Source: Nitrospiraceae bacterium UBA6898 (lineage in GTDB: Bacteria > Nitrospirota > Thermodesulfovibrionia > Thermodesulfovibrionales > UBA6898). Taken from it: a DNA stretch of 10,177 bases. The notes under the pieces are model-generated. The model was not told where the DNA came from. It worked only from the letters and a program-made list of their open reading frames with translations, and ran no database searches. Of this stretch, positions 1-6,531 are shown in pieces. Each line of letters starts with the position of its first letter. The first letter of the stretch is position 1. The position numbers were made by a program, and so were the translations under genes. Where the stretch lies: positions 1-10,177 of the forward strand of contig DKBO01000185.1 in the NCBI GenBank assembly GCA_002448975.1, read 5' to 3'.

Positions 1-1053
1 ATCCAGAGGGCAGGGGGAATGGACAACGCCTTCACCTCGCGGGATTACACCGGCTACTTCGAACTGCTCGCCTCTGACCGCATCACCCTGCCCATTAACC
101 TTGAGGCAGACCGCATGCAGAATCTCGTCCTGACCAGGGATGCCGTTCTTTCCGAGCGGGATGTGGTCACGGAAGAACGCAGGCTCCGCACCGAGGATGA
201 TCCGCAGAGCTTCGTCTTCGAAGAGGTCATAGCTGCAACATTCAAGAACCATCCCTACCGCTGGCCGGTCATCGGCTGGATGTCCGATCTCAGGACCCTG
301 AACCCCGATGACCTGGTGGAGCATTACCGCACCTATTATGCGCCGAACAACGCCGTAATCATTGTTGTAGGCGATGTCGACCAAAAGAAGATATTTGAGA
401 AGATCAGAATGTCCTTCGGCAGCATCTCTGCCGGCCCGCCCGTCCCGGCAGTCACCTCTACTGAGGACGATCAGAAGGGCGAGCGCAGGGTCTATGTGAA
501 AAAAGAGGCCGAACTTCCGTATATCATGACAGCTTATAAGGTGCCGAGCCTCTCCCATGAGGACGGCTTTGCGCTGGACGTGCTCGGCAGTATCCTGTCG
601 GACGGTAAGAGTTCGCGCCTTTATCGTGCGCTCGTATACGACCAGCAGATAGCACTTTCTGCCTGGGCAAGCTATGAGGGCCTGTACAAAGACCCGTTCG
701 TCTTCCTTACCGGTGCAACCGCTGCACAGGGAAAGAAGATCGAGGATGTCGAGCAGGCGCTGCTGGAGGAGATCGAAAAGATTAAAAAGACACCGCCCTC
801 CGGGCAGGAGGTGCAGCGGGCGAAGAACCAGGTAGAGGCATCCTTCGTCATGCAGCAGGACTCGATCTATATGCAGGCAAGGACCATCGGCACGTTCGAG
901 ATGACCATGGGCTGGAAGTTCATTGACTCCTATCTGGAAGGTATACGCAAAGTGACTGCAGAGGACGTCAGCCGCGTTGCGCAGAAATATCTTATCGATG
1001 AACAGAAGACCACCGGCATCCTGATCCCTACACCCAAGGAAAAAGGCTCATGA
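1..1053 (+). CDS. M16 (pitrilysin/insulinase) zinc peptidase, 5'-truncated by window edge
   Basis: This is the C-terminal 350 residues of an M16 metallopeptidase. The frame is open to base 1 (IQRAGG precedes the first ATG at 19), so that ATG is internal and not a start. The segment reading GGMDNAFTSRDYT is the family block that follows the HxxEH zinc site by some tens of residues; HxxEH itself lies off the window. The third zinc ligand is visible in DVVTEERR, where the second Glu (residue 53 counted from the ATG at 19) aligns with the distal Glu of HxxEH-(about 75)-E. The second M16 domain carries the substrate-binding Arg/Tyr pair in SSRLYRALVY. These peptidases cleave oligopeptides inside a clamshell of two homologous domains. 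Complete bacterial members have about 430-450 residues, so roughly 80-100 are missing here. Its stop overlaps the start of the next M16 gene (ATGA, 1050-1053), which implies co-translation and probably a heteromeric complex. Whether it is catalytic must be read from the missing N-terminus, but the retained Glu favours it. Confidence 0.93.
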   Translation: MQRAGGMDNAFTSRDYTGYFELLASDRITLPINLEADRMQNLVLTRDAVLSERDVVTEERRLRTEDDPQSFVFEEVIAATFKNHPYRWPVIGWMSDLRTLNPDDLVEHYRTYYAPNNAVIIVVGDVDQKKIFEKIRMSFGSISAGPPVPAVTSTEDDQKGERRVYVKKEAELPYIMTAYKVPSLSHEDGFALDVLGSILSDGKSSRLYRALVYDQQIALSAWASYEGLYKDPFVFLTGATAAQGKKIEDVEQALLEEIEKIKKTPPSGQEVQRAKNQVEASFVMQQDSIYMQARTIGTFEMTMGWKFIDSYLEGIRKVTAEDVSRVAQKYLIDEQKTTGILIPTPKEKGS

Positions 1054-2387
1054 ACAAGTACCGCGTCCTCACCAGCATAGCCGCACTAGGTATCCTGATC
1101 CTGTCTCTTGCAGCACCGGCTCCGGCCGCGCAGCTTGCAGAGCGGGAAACTCTTCCCAACGGCATGGTCGTCCTTCATTCCGGCCGGCATTCGGTCCCGA
1201 TGGTATCGGTCGTCATGGCGATCAAGGCGGGCAGCATTTCCGAGCCATCGGCAAAAGCGGGCCTTGCCTATCTCACCGCTGCACTTCTGACCGAGGGTAC
1301 GCAAAAGCGTACTTCCCGGGAGATCAGTGAAGCGATCGAGTTTGTCGGAGGTTCGCTCAGCGCATCTGCCGGAGCTGACTATACCACGGTTTCGCTTACC
1401 GTACTGAAAAAGGACATCGAGCTCGGCTTCGATCTTCTCTCCGATATCGTCCTGCATCCGGCATTCCGGGAGGAAGAGATCGCCAGAAAGAAGACGATAA
1501 CCGTGAACTGGCTTATCCAGCAGAACGAGGAACCCGGCGCCGTCGCCTCCATCGCGTTTTCAAGGGCTGTCTTCGGAGAGCATCCCTACAGCAGACAGGT
1601 GCAGGGCACGATCGAGACCATCCCTTCCATAACCCGGCAGGATCTAGTCGATTTCCACGAAGCGCATTATGCGGCGAATAATACGATCGTCTCGGTTGTC
1701 GGGGATATCAGCAGGGACGAACTGAAGCTGCTGCTGAACCGATATTTCGGTGATTGGCAGCAAGCGAAGATGGGGGAGAACGCCCTGCCCGCAGCAGAAA
1801 AGAAAAAGGGCTCTACTGTCATCAAGATCGACAAAGATCTTACGCAGACGAACATTATCCTTGGCCATCTCGGCATTTCCCGCGGCAACCCTGATTACTA
1901 CGCGGTCTTGGTGATGAACTATATCCTGGGGGGAGGAGGCTTTGCGTCCCGCCTTATGGACAACATCCGGGACAATCGCGGACTCGCCTACGATGTTCAC
2001 AGCTACTTTTCCGCAAGCAGATATGGCGGAAATTTCCAGGTTGGTCTCCAGACAAAAAATGAATCTGCCAACACGGCCATCGGAGAGGTCATTCGAGAGA
2101 TGAAGAGAATGCAGACAGAACCGGTAAGTGACAAGGAGCTTGCCGATGCCAAATCCTATCTCACCGGCAGTTTCCCGCTGCGCATCGACTCGAACAGTAA
2201 GATAGCCGGCTTCAATCTCGCCGTCGAATATTACGGCCTTGGCCTCGATTATGTTGACCGGTACCCTGCCGTCATCAATGCAATCACTAAAGAGGACATC
2301 CTGCGGGTGGCGCAACAATATCTGGATCCCGCCAACTATATTCTGGTTGTTGTGGGCAACATGGAGAAGGCCGGGCTGAAATACTGA
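1050..2387 (+). CDS. M16 family protein, probable non-catalytic partner subunit, exported
   Basis: This 445-residue protein has the full two-domain M16 layout: N-terminal domain to about residue 230, then a second domain with the conserved RGLAYDVHSYF block that includes the Arg and Tyr of the substrate pocket. A signal peptide is clear: MNKYR, a hydrophobic stretch (residues 7-22), then APAPAA, with likely cleavage near residues 26-27, so it should act in the periplasm. The zinc site is degenerate. Where active members read A-HLLEH-M, this one reads A-YLTAA-L (residues 73-79), so both His and the catalytic Glu are absent. This resembles the alpha subunit of mitochondrial processing peptidase and other inactive M16 partners. 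The 4-nt overlap with the upstream M16 gene supports a heterodimer in which this subunit helps bind substrate. The lack of catalysis is inferred from the motif loss; M16 family membership is very secure. Confidence 0.95.
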   Translation: MNKYRVLTSIAALGILILSLAAPAPAAQLAERETLPNGMVVLHSGRHSVPMVSVVMAIKAGSISEPSAKAGLAYLTAALLTEGTQKRTSREISEAIEFVGGSLSASAGADYTTVSLTVLKKDIELGFDLLSDIVLHPAFREEEIARKKTITVNWLIQQNEEPGAVASIAFSRAVFGEHPYSRQVQGTIETIPSITRQDLVDFHEAHYAANNTIVSVVGDISRDELKLLLNRYFGDWQQAKMGENALPAAEKKKGSTVIKIDKDLTQTNIILGHLGISRGNPDYYAVLVMNYILGGGGFASRLMDNIRDNRGLAYDVHSYFSASRYGGNFQVGLQTKNESANTAIGEVIREMKRMQTEPVSDKELADAKSYLTGSFPLRIDSNSKIAGFNLAVEYYGLGLDYVDRYPAVINAITKEDILRVAQQYLDPANYILVVVGNMEKAGLKY

Positions 2388-2437
2388 ACTCGTCGCGCTG
2401 CCTAAAAACTGCCTCATTCCTGTACGCATGAGCCTGC

Positions 2438-2466
2438 TTGAATAATTGTCTGCTTAGCGATAGAAT
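2438..2466 (+). promoter_or_regulatory. Candidate sigma-70 promoter for hisD
   Basis: TTGAAT (2438-2443) and TAGAAT (2461-2466) are separated by exactly 17 nt, and each matches the sigma-70 consensus at four or five of six positions. It lies in the 87-nt gap between the M16 gene and hisD. The predicted transcription start would fall around 2472-2475, on or just before the hisD ATG at 2475, so the transcript would be leaderless. No Shine-Dalgarno sequence is visible before that ATG, which fits. A small inverted repeat, CTCAT/ATGAG (2413-2417 and 2428-2432), sits just upstream and has no T-run, so it does not look like a terminator. The alternative is readthrough from the M16 genes. Confidence 0.4.
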
Positions 2467-2474
2467 GAATCACC

Positions 2475-3803
2475 ATGAAGATCATAAGCAAGCGCGGCGA
2501 CATTGTTGCATTCCTCAAAAAGCTTCTTTCTCGGAATGCAACCGTTGACAGGGCCATCATCCGCTCTGTCGAGGACATCCTCACGAACGTGCGGCGCAGC
2601 GGCGACGCGGCGGTCCTGAAGTATACGCGCAAATTCGACAATAGGAAGGCAGCCCGGCTCCGGGTAAGTGCTTCGGAGATCACCCGCGCTGCCCGCAAAG
2701 CTGATCCGAAGATCATGAAGGCATTCGCAATTTCTGCCCGGCGCATACGGAGCTTTCATGAGAGGCAGAAGGAGCGCTCCTGGTCCTTTACGGAAGGCGA
2801 TACTATTCTTGGTCAGGCAATACGGCCCCTCAAGAGAATCGGCGCATACATTCCGGGAGGCAAGGCCGCCTATCCGTCCACCGTACTCATGAACGTCATT
2901 CCTGCTCAGGTTGCCGGCGTTAAAGAGGTCGCGGTCTGCGTTCCCATGCCCGAAGGTTACCTGAACCCCTATGTTATGGCCGCGATAGAGATGCTCGGCG
3001 TAACCGAGGTGTACCGGATCGGCGGCGCACAGGCAGTCGCTGCCCTTGCATACGGAACCGAGAGCATCCCTAAGGTCGACAAAATCGTCGGCCCCGGCAA
3101 CATCTACGTGGCCACGGCAAAAAAGATGGTCTTCGGCATCGTTGACATCGATATGGTTGCCGGCCCGAGCGAGATCCTCGTTATCGCCGACAGCTCAGCG
3201 CGGCCTTCGTTTGTCGCAGCAGATATGCTGAGCCAGGCTGAACATGATGAGTTCGCCTCAGCAGTTCTTGTCACTGATAGCAGAGTGCTCGCCGCATCAG
3301 TTTTCGAAGAGATCAGGGTCCGGCTCAAGCAACTCAGGCGGAAAGCGATAGCAAAGGCCTCTTTAGATGCCTATGGTGCGATTATTGTCACCCGAAACAT
3401 CAGGGATGCGGTAAATCTCTCAAACACCATAGCACCGGAACACCTGGAGGTCATGACCAGAAAGCCAATCGATATCGTGCCCATGATAGAGAACGCAGGG
3501 GCCGTCTTTCTCGGCCCCTGGAGTCCTGAAGCGCTGGGAGATTATTCTGCAGGTCCTAATCATACGCTTCCGACAGGCGGCACGGCACGATTTTCATCTC
3601 CCCTCGGGGTATACGACTTCTACAAGCGGTCGAGCATGCTCGGGTTTACGCGGGAAGGTTTCCTCCGCCTCGCCGGCGTCGTTGAGGCCATAGCGGACGT
3701 TGAAGGACTGGAAGCGCATGGCAACACCATCAGGGTGAGAAAAGAGCAGCTTCTGAAGCAAAAACGTGAAAAACAGACAGGAAGGAAAAAGCATGAAGAA
3801 TAA
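2475..3803 (+). CDS. hisD: Histidinol dehydrogenase
   Basis: This cytosolic zinc enzyme makes the last two oxidations of histidine synthesis, L-histidinol to L-histidine with two NAD+. At 442 residues it is the usual length. Blocks in order: PGGKAAYPST (127-136), IGGAQAVAALAYGT (182-195), KIVGPGNIYVATAKK (203-217), DMVAGPSEILV (226-236), SQAEHDEF (253-260), APEHLEV (320-326), GPNHTLPTGGTAR (360-372). Metal and catalytic residues are all present: Q254, H257, the E322/H323 pair, D356 and H415, with nearly the same spacing as the E. coli enzyme. The start at 2475 gives the typical N-terminus MKII. There is no Shine-Dalgarno sequence before it, and a promoter-like element ends only 8 nt upstream. 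The C-terminus carries a lysine/arginine-rich tail (about 427-440) that is encoded over the hisG ribosome binding site and start. hisG follows with an 11-nt overlap. Confidence 0.98.
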   Translation: MKIISKRGDIVAFLKKLLSRNATVDRAIIRSVEDILTNVRRSGDAAVLKYTRKFDNRKAARLRVSASEITRAARKADPKIMKAFAISARRIRSFHERQKERSWSFTEGDTILGQAIRPLKRIGAYIPGGKAAYPSTVLMNVIPAQVAGVKEVAVCVPMPEGYLNPYVMAAIEMLGVTEVYRIGGAQAVAALAYGTESIPKVDKIVGPGNIYVATAKKMVFGIVDIDMVAGPSEILVIADSSARPSFVAADMLSQAEHDEFASAVLVTDSRVLAASVFEEIRVRLKQLRRKAIAKASLDAYGAIIVTRNIRDAVNLSNTIAPEHLEVMTRKPIDIVPMIENAGAVFLGPWSPEALGDYSAGPNHTLPTGGTARFSSPLGVYDFYKRSSMLGFTREGFLRLAGVVEAIADVEGLEAHGNTIRVRKEQLLKQKREKQTGRKKHEE

Positions 3804-4677
3804 CAAAAAGACACTCCGGATCGGGCTGCCAAAGGGAAGCCTTCAGGAGTCGACATTAAAACTCTTCAGAAAAGCCGGATATCATATCTCGGTATCCGGC
3901 CGTTCCTACTATCCGGTATTCGATGATGCAGAGGTCGAGGCCATGCTCATCCGGGCTCAAGAGATGGCACGCTATGTCGAAAACGGGATACTCGACTGCG
4001 GCCTGACAGGGTATGACTGGATCAGGGAACAGAACGCCGATGTCAAAGAAGTGGCTGAGCTGAACTATGCAAAGGAGGGCCTTCGTCCTGTACGTTGGGT
4101 CATCGCCGTTCCGAATGAATCCCGGATCAGGACCATCAAGGACCTGAATGGCAAGAGAATAGCTACCGAGCTTGTCGGCTTTACCAAACGGTACCTGAAG
4201 GCGAAAAAGATCCGGGCAGAAGTCGATTTCTCCTGGGGCGCCACTGAGGTAAAACCACCCCATCTTGCTGATGCCATTGTAGAGCTTACGGAAACGGGAT
4301 CTTCCCTCCGTGCCAACAACCTCAGGATCGTGGAAACTATCCTCGAGTCAAGCACCCGCTTCATCTCTAACAAGAAAGCCTGGCAGAATGCATGGAAGCG
4401 TCAGAAGATGGAAAACCTTGTCATGCTTCTCAAGGGTGCCCTGGCGGCAGAGGAAAAGGTCGGCATGAAGATGAATGTCCGGCAGGCAGATCTCAAGCGG
4501 GTCCTGAGCCTTCTGCCCGCAATGCATTCCCCGACTATATCTCTCCTGTCCGATGAAGGATGGTATGATCTCGACGTTGTGATAGACGAAAAAAAGGTCC
4601 GTGAGCTCATCCCGAAGCTGAAAAAAGCCGGTGCTTCGGGTATTGTAGAATATCAGCTGAACAAGGTGATTCCGTGA
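3793..4677 (+). CDS. hisG: ATP phosphoribosyltransferase, long form
   Basis: HisG condenses ATP with PRPP to give N1-(5-phosphoribosyl)-ATP, the committed and feedback-controlled step of histidine synthesis. I place the start at ATG 3793 (294 residues), because AAGGA (3782-3786) lies 6 nt upstream and the family N-terminus (KTLRIGLPKGSL) follows directly. A GTG at 3766 in the same frame would add nine residues not seen in the family. Visible blocks are LPKGSLQ (12-18), DCGLTGYDW (68-76) and the PRPP loop ELTETGSSLRANNL (164-177). A C-terminal domain from about residue 207 (ENLVMLLKGALAAEEKVGMKMNV to the end) is the ACT-like regulatory HisG_C domain. The enzyme is therefore the long, hexameric, histidine-inhibited form and should not need HisZ. 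It overlaps hisD by 11 nt, so translation is probably coupled. The order hisD-hisG is the reverse of the common hisG-hisD. Confidence 0.97.
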   Translation: MKNNKKTLRIGLPKGSLQESTLKLFRKAGYHISVSGRSYYPVFDDAEVEAMLIRAQEMARYVENGILDCGLTGYDWIREQNADVKEVAELNYAKEGLRPVRWVIAVPNESRIRTIKDLNGKRIATELVGFTKRYLKAKKIRAEVDFSWGATEVKPPHLADAIVELTETGSSLRANNLRIVETILESSTRFISNKKAWQNAWKRQKMENLVMLLKGALAAEEKVGMKMNVRQADLKRVLSLLPAMHSPTISLLSDEGWYDLDVVIDEKKVRELIPKLKKAGASGIVEYQLNKVIP

Positions 4678-4697
4678 CATTTTTTCCGGGATTTTTA

Positions 4698-4727
4698 TTG
4701 ACAAGGATCAAGGTTTTACGGTAAACT
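4698..4727 (+). promoter_or_regulatory. Predicted sigma-70 promoter of speD
   Basis: A perfect TTGACA (-35, 4698-4703) is followed after 18 nt by TAAACT (-10, 4722-4727, four of six matches). Transcription should begin near 4733-4735, just before the AAGAGGG ribosome site of the leader ORF. The element lies 20 nt after the hisG stop, so speD can be expressed apart from the histidine genes. The T-rich stretch between hisG and this element has no convincing hairpin, so readthrough from hisG remains possible. Confidence 0.6.
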
Positions 4728-4750
4728 TTTTGACTTAAGAGGGCATATTA

Positions 4751-4780
4751 ATGCCGAATTCAATCATTGAAGGGGGGTAA
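4751..4780 (+). CDS. Leader ORF of nine codons upstream of speD (MPNSIIEGG)
   Basis: ATG at 4751 opens a nine-codon frame that ends at TAA 4778-4780. It has a well-placed Shine-Dalgarno sequence, AAGAGGG (4737-4743), 7 nt before the ATG, better than that of many genes here. Its last sense codons, GAA GGG GGG, are the Shine-Dalgarno sequence for speD, and its stop lies 4 nt before the speD TTG start. A ribosome on this frame would cover the speD binding site and could reinitiate after termination. No family is recognisable in so short a peptide. It could be a true regulatory leader, or a chance frame. The combination of ribosome site, position and fused SD argues for function, but that is inference. 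Confidence 0.4.
   Translation: MPNSIIEGG
4759..4771. promoter_or_regulatory. Perfect 6-bp dyad just before the speD ribosome binding site
   Basis: TTCAAT-C-ATTGAA is a perfect inverted repeat with a one-base centre. It lies about 25-37 nt after the predicted speD transcription start and ends on the first base of the speD Shine-Dalgarno sequence. As DNA it could be an operator half-site pair. As RNA it could form a weak five-pair stem with a three-base loop inside the leader ORF, which a translating ribosome would open. Six base pairs of AT-rich dyad can occur by chance. Confidence 0.3.
4771..4777 (+). promoter_or_regulatory. Strong ribosome binding site deciding the speD TTG start
   Basis: AGGGGGG (4771-4777) lies 7 nt before TTG 4785. 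This spacing rules out the in-frame TTG at 4767, which would place the Shine-Dalgarno sequence inside the coding region. No in-frame ATG exists near the N-terminus; the ATGs at 4751 and 4789 are in another frame. Confidence 0.75.
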
Positions 4781-4784
4781 AGGA

Positions 4785-5189
4785 TTGCATGCTTTAGGTA
4801 CCCATCTATTGGTGGAATTGAGGGATTGTAACCCTAAGATTATCAAGGATCTCGCTAAAGTCAAGAATGCACTGGTCTCAGCAGCGAAAGAAGCACAAGC
4901 CACGATCGTAGACATCTCCTTCCATGAGTTCAACCCTTTCGGGATAAGCGGTATGGTGATCATTGCCGAATCCCATCTCTCGATCCATACATGGCCGGAA
5001 TACTCCTATGCAGCCGTGGACATCTTCACCTGCGGTGACCTGATCAAGCCTGAGGTGGCAGCATCGTTTCTCATAAAAGAGTTCGAGAGCAGGACGCCGT
5101 CGATCGTGGAGCTCAAGAGGGGCATCCTGTCACCGGCGAACAAAAAGCTTCCGCACAAGGTCACGGATACTGCGCTCGTGGCGATCTGA
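4785..5189 (+). CDS. speD: S-adenosylmethionine decarboxylase proenzyme, short bacterial class
   Basis: SpeD decarboxylates S-adenosylmethionine to supply the aminopropyl donor for spermidine synthesis. It uses a pyruvoyl group that it makes by cutting itself. Starting at TTG 4785 the protein has 134 residues, typical of the class 1B (Thermotoga/Bacillus) enzymes. The start is supported twice: by the AGGGGGG site 7 nt upstream, and because it puts the self-cleavage pair at E62-S63 and the catalytic residues at H68 and C83. These are the same numbers as the well-studied T. maritima enzyme. The core block is AESHLSIHTWPEYSYAAVDI followed by FTCGD. Cleavage at Glu62-Ser63 yields a beta chain of about 62 residues and a pyruvoyl alpha chain of about 72; the active unit is a dimer. 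No spermidine synthase (speE) is in the window. The gene has its own promoter and a leader ORF, and ends before a bidirectional terminator. Confidence 0.96.
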   Translation: MHALGTHLLVELRDCNPKIIKDLAKVKNALVSAAKEAQATIVDISFHEFNPFGISGMVIIAESHLSIHTWPEYSYAAVDIFTCGDLIKPEVAASFLIKEFESRTPSIVELKRGILSPANKKLPHKVTDTALVAI

Positions 5190-5236
5190 TCTCCGGGAAG
5201 TCTTTGGGAAAACATAGATAGGCTTTTTTGGAAACA

Positions 5237-5272
5237 AAAAAGGCGGGGTAGCTGTTCTTACCCTGCCTTTTT
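5237..5272. terminator. Bidirectional intrinsic terminator between convergent speD and pgk
   Basis: A 14-bp stem pairs AAAAAGGCGGGGTA (5237-5250) with TACCCTGCCTTTTT (5259-5272) around an 8-nt loop; one pair is a G-T wobble. The GC-rich core is flanked by an A-run on one side and a T-run on the other, so it works from both strands. It lies 47 nt after the speD stop and 14 nt after the pgk stop. A second hairpin, CTTTTTTG-gaaa-CAAAAAAG (5223-5242), overlaps its left arm and cannot form at the same time. Confidence 0.88.
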
Positions 5273-5286
5273 CATTGCCTTCCCGC

Positions 5287-6528
5287 CTAGACAGCGGCCG
5301 TGCTTCTGTCGGTAAGTGCCGCAATGCCGGGCAGTTCCTTGCCTTCGAGCAGCTGCAGGGATGCCCCTCCCCCGGTAGAGATAAACGAAAGAGCATTGGT
5401 TACACCTGCCCGGTGAACAGCGAGGGCCGTGTCTCCGCCGCCCACAATAGTGAGGGCATAGGCATCTGCAACAGCATTGGCGATCGCATAGGTGCCCCGC
5501 GAGAAAGCGTCAACCTCGAATACCCCCATAGGGCCGTTCCAGAGGATTGTCTTGGCGTTCTCAAGCGCCTCGGAGAAAAGCTTTACCGTAGCAGGACCGA
5601 TATCCAGTGCCTTCCAGCCCTTCGGTATCTCAAGCGTCGGGACGATTTTTGTCTCTGCACCCGGCTCCAGGCTATGTGCAATAACGCAGTCAACGGGGAG
5701 ATAGAACTTGATCCCCGCTGCCTTGAGGTTTTTTCTGATCCGCTCCGCGGTCTCGATCATTTCGGTCTCAACAAGAGAGTCTCCCACCTCATTTCCCATG
5801 GCCTTGATGAAAGTAAATGCCATGCCGCCGCCCACAACGACCTTGTCCACTTTATCCTCAAGGTGCTCAAGAACACCGATCTTCCCTGAGACCTTTGCAC
5901 CGCCCAGTATTGCAACGAAGGGCCGGATAGGGTTATCCACCACACCCTTGAGATATTCGATCTCCTTTTTCATGAGAAAGCCGGCTGCTGACGGAAGGAA
6001 CTTCGTGATGCCGACGGTCGAGGCATGCGCCCTGTGCGCTGCCCCGAATGCGTCGTTGATGAAATAATCGGCAATGCCCGCGAGCTTTTTCGAGAACTCC
6101 TCATCATTCTTCTCTTCTTCGGGATGATATCTCAGGTTCTCCAGGAGAACGACGTCGCCGTCCTTCATCTTCGCGACAAGGTGCTCTACCTGGGAGCCGA
6201 TGCAGTCGGGGGAGAAGATCACATCCTTGTCAAGAAGCCGCTGCAGCCTCTTGGCGACCGGGGCAAGGCTGAACCGCGGATCCGGCTTTCCTTTGGGTCT
6301 GCCGAGGTGCGAGGCAAGAATTACCCTTGCGCCCTCATCGATCGCATAGTTGATCGTGGTAAGGGTTGAGCGGATCCGGCTATCGTCTGTTATCCGGAGG
6401 TGCTCGTCAAGAGGGACATTGAAGTCGGCACGAATGAATACCCTCTTTCCTTTCAGCCGCAGCTCATCGATCGAAAGCTTTCCTAACACGTCCTTGATCG
6501 GCATCGGATTCCCATTCATCTTGGCCAT
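5287..6528 (-). CDS. pgk: Phosphoglycerate kinase
   Basis: PGK transfers phosphate between 1,3-bisphosphoglycerate and ADP, giving 3-phosphoglycerate and ATP, in the cytosol. The 413-residue protein has the full family set: RADFNVPL (33-40), SHLGRPKG (73-80), LLENLRYHPEE (128-138), AHRAHAST (164-171), GGAKVSGK (209-216), WNGPMGVFE (330-338), GGGDT (363-367) and the C-terminal STGGGASLQLLEGKELPG. The start at 6528 has an AAGAGGA site 6 nt upstream. It gives an N-terminus about eight residues longer than usual. ATGs at 6519 and 6504 are alternatives, the last giving the more standard length, but neither has as good a ribosome site. It starts 3 nt after the gap stop, with its Shine-Dalgarno sequence inside the last gap codons, so translation is probably coupled. 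Confidence 0.98.
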   Translation of the reverse strand: MAKMNGNPMPIKDVLGKLSIDELRLKGKRVFIRADFNVPLDEHLRITDDSRIRSTLTTINYAIDEGARVILASHLGRPKGKPDPRFSLAPVAKRLQRLLDKDVIFSPDCIGSQVEHLVAKMKDGDVVLLENLRYHPEEEKNDEEFSKKLAGIADYFINDAFGAAHRAHASTVGITKFLPSAAGFLMKKEIEYLKGVVDNPIRPFVAILGGAKVSGKIGVLEHLEDKVDKVVVGGGMAFTFIKAMGNEVGDSLVETEMIETAERIRKNLKAAGIKFYLPVDCVIAHSLEPGAETKIVPTLEIPKGWKALDIGPATVKLFSEALENAKTILWNGPMGVFEVDAFSRGTYAIANAVADAYALTIVGGGDTALAVHRAGVTNALSFISTGGGASLQLLEGKELPGIAALTDRSTAAV

Positions 6529-6531
6529 TGG

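Noticed and set aside
1644..2429. Long minus-strand open frame (about 260 codons) opposite the second M16 gene
   Set aside because: It lies wholly antisense to a certain M16 coding region and shows no recognisable family. It is a codon-bias shadow.
2388..2437. Possible terminator after the second M16 gene
   Set aside because: The CTCAT/ATGAG repeat is only 5 bp, has a 10-nt loop and is not followed by a T-run.
3766..3792. Upstream GTG start for hisG
   Set aside because: It would add nine residues not typical of HisG. The ATG at 3793 has AAGGA at 6 nt and fits the family N-terminus.
4678..4697. Possible terminator after hisG (T-runs)
   Set aside because: There are T-runs but no stable GC stem before them. 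The region reads better as the upstream part of the speD promoter.
4767..4784. Upstream TTG start for speD
   Set aside because: It would put the strong AGGGGGG site inside the gene and shift the catalytic residues from the family numbering.
5275..5889. Plus-strand open frame of about 200 codons opposite pgk
   Set aside because: The minus strand encodes an unmistakable phosphoglycerate kinase across the region, and the plus-strand product has no family features.
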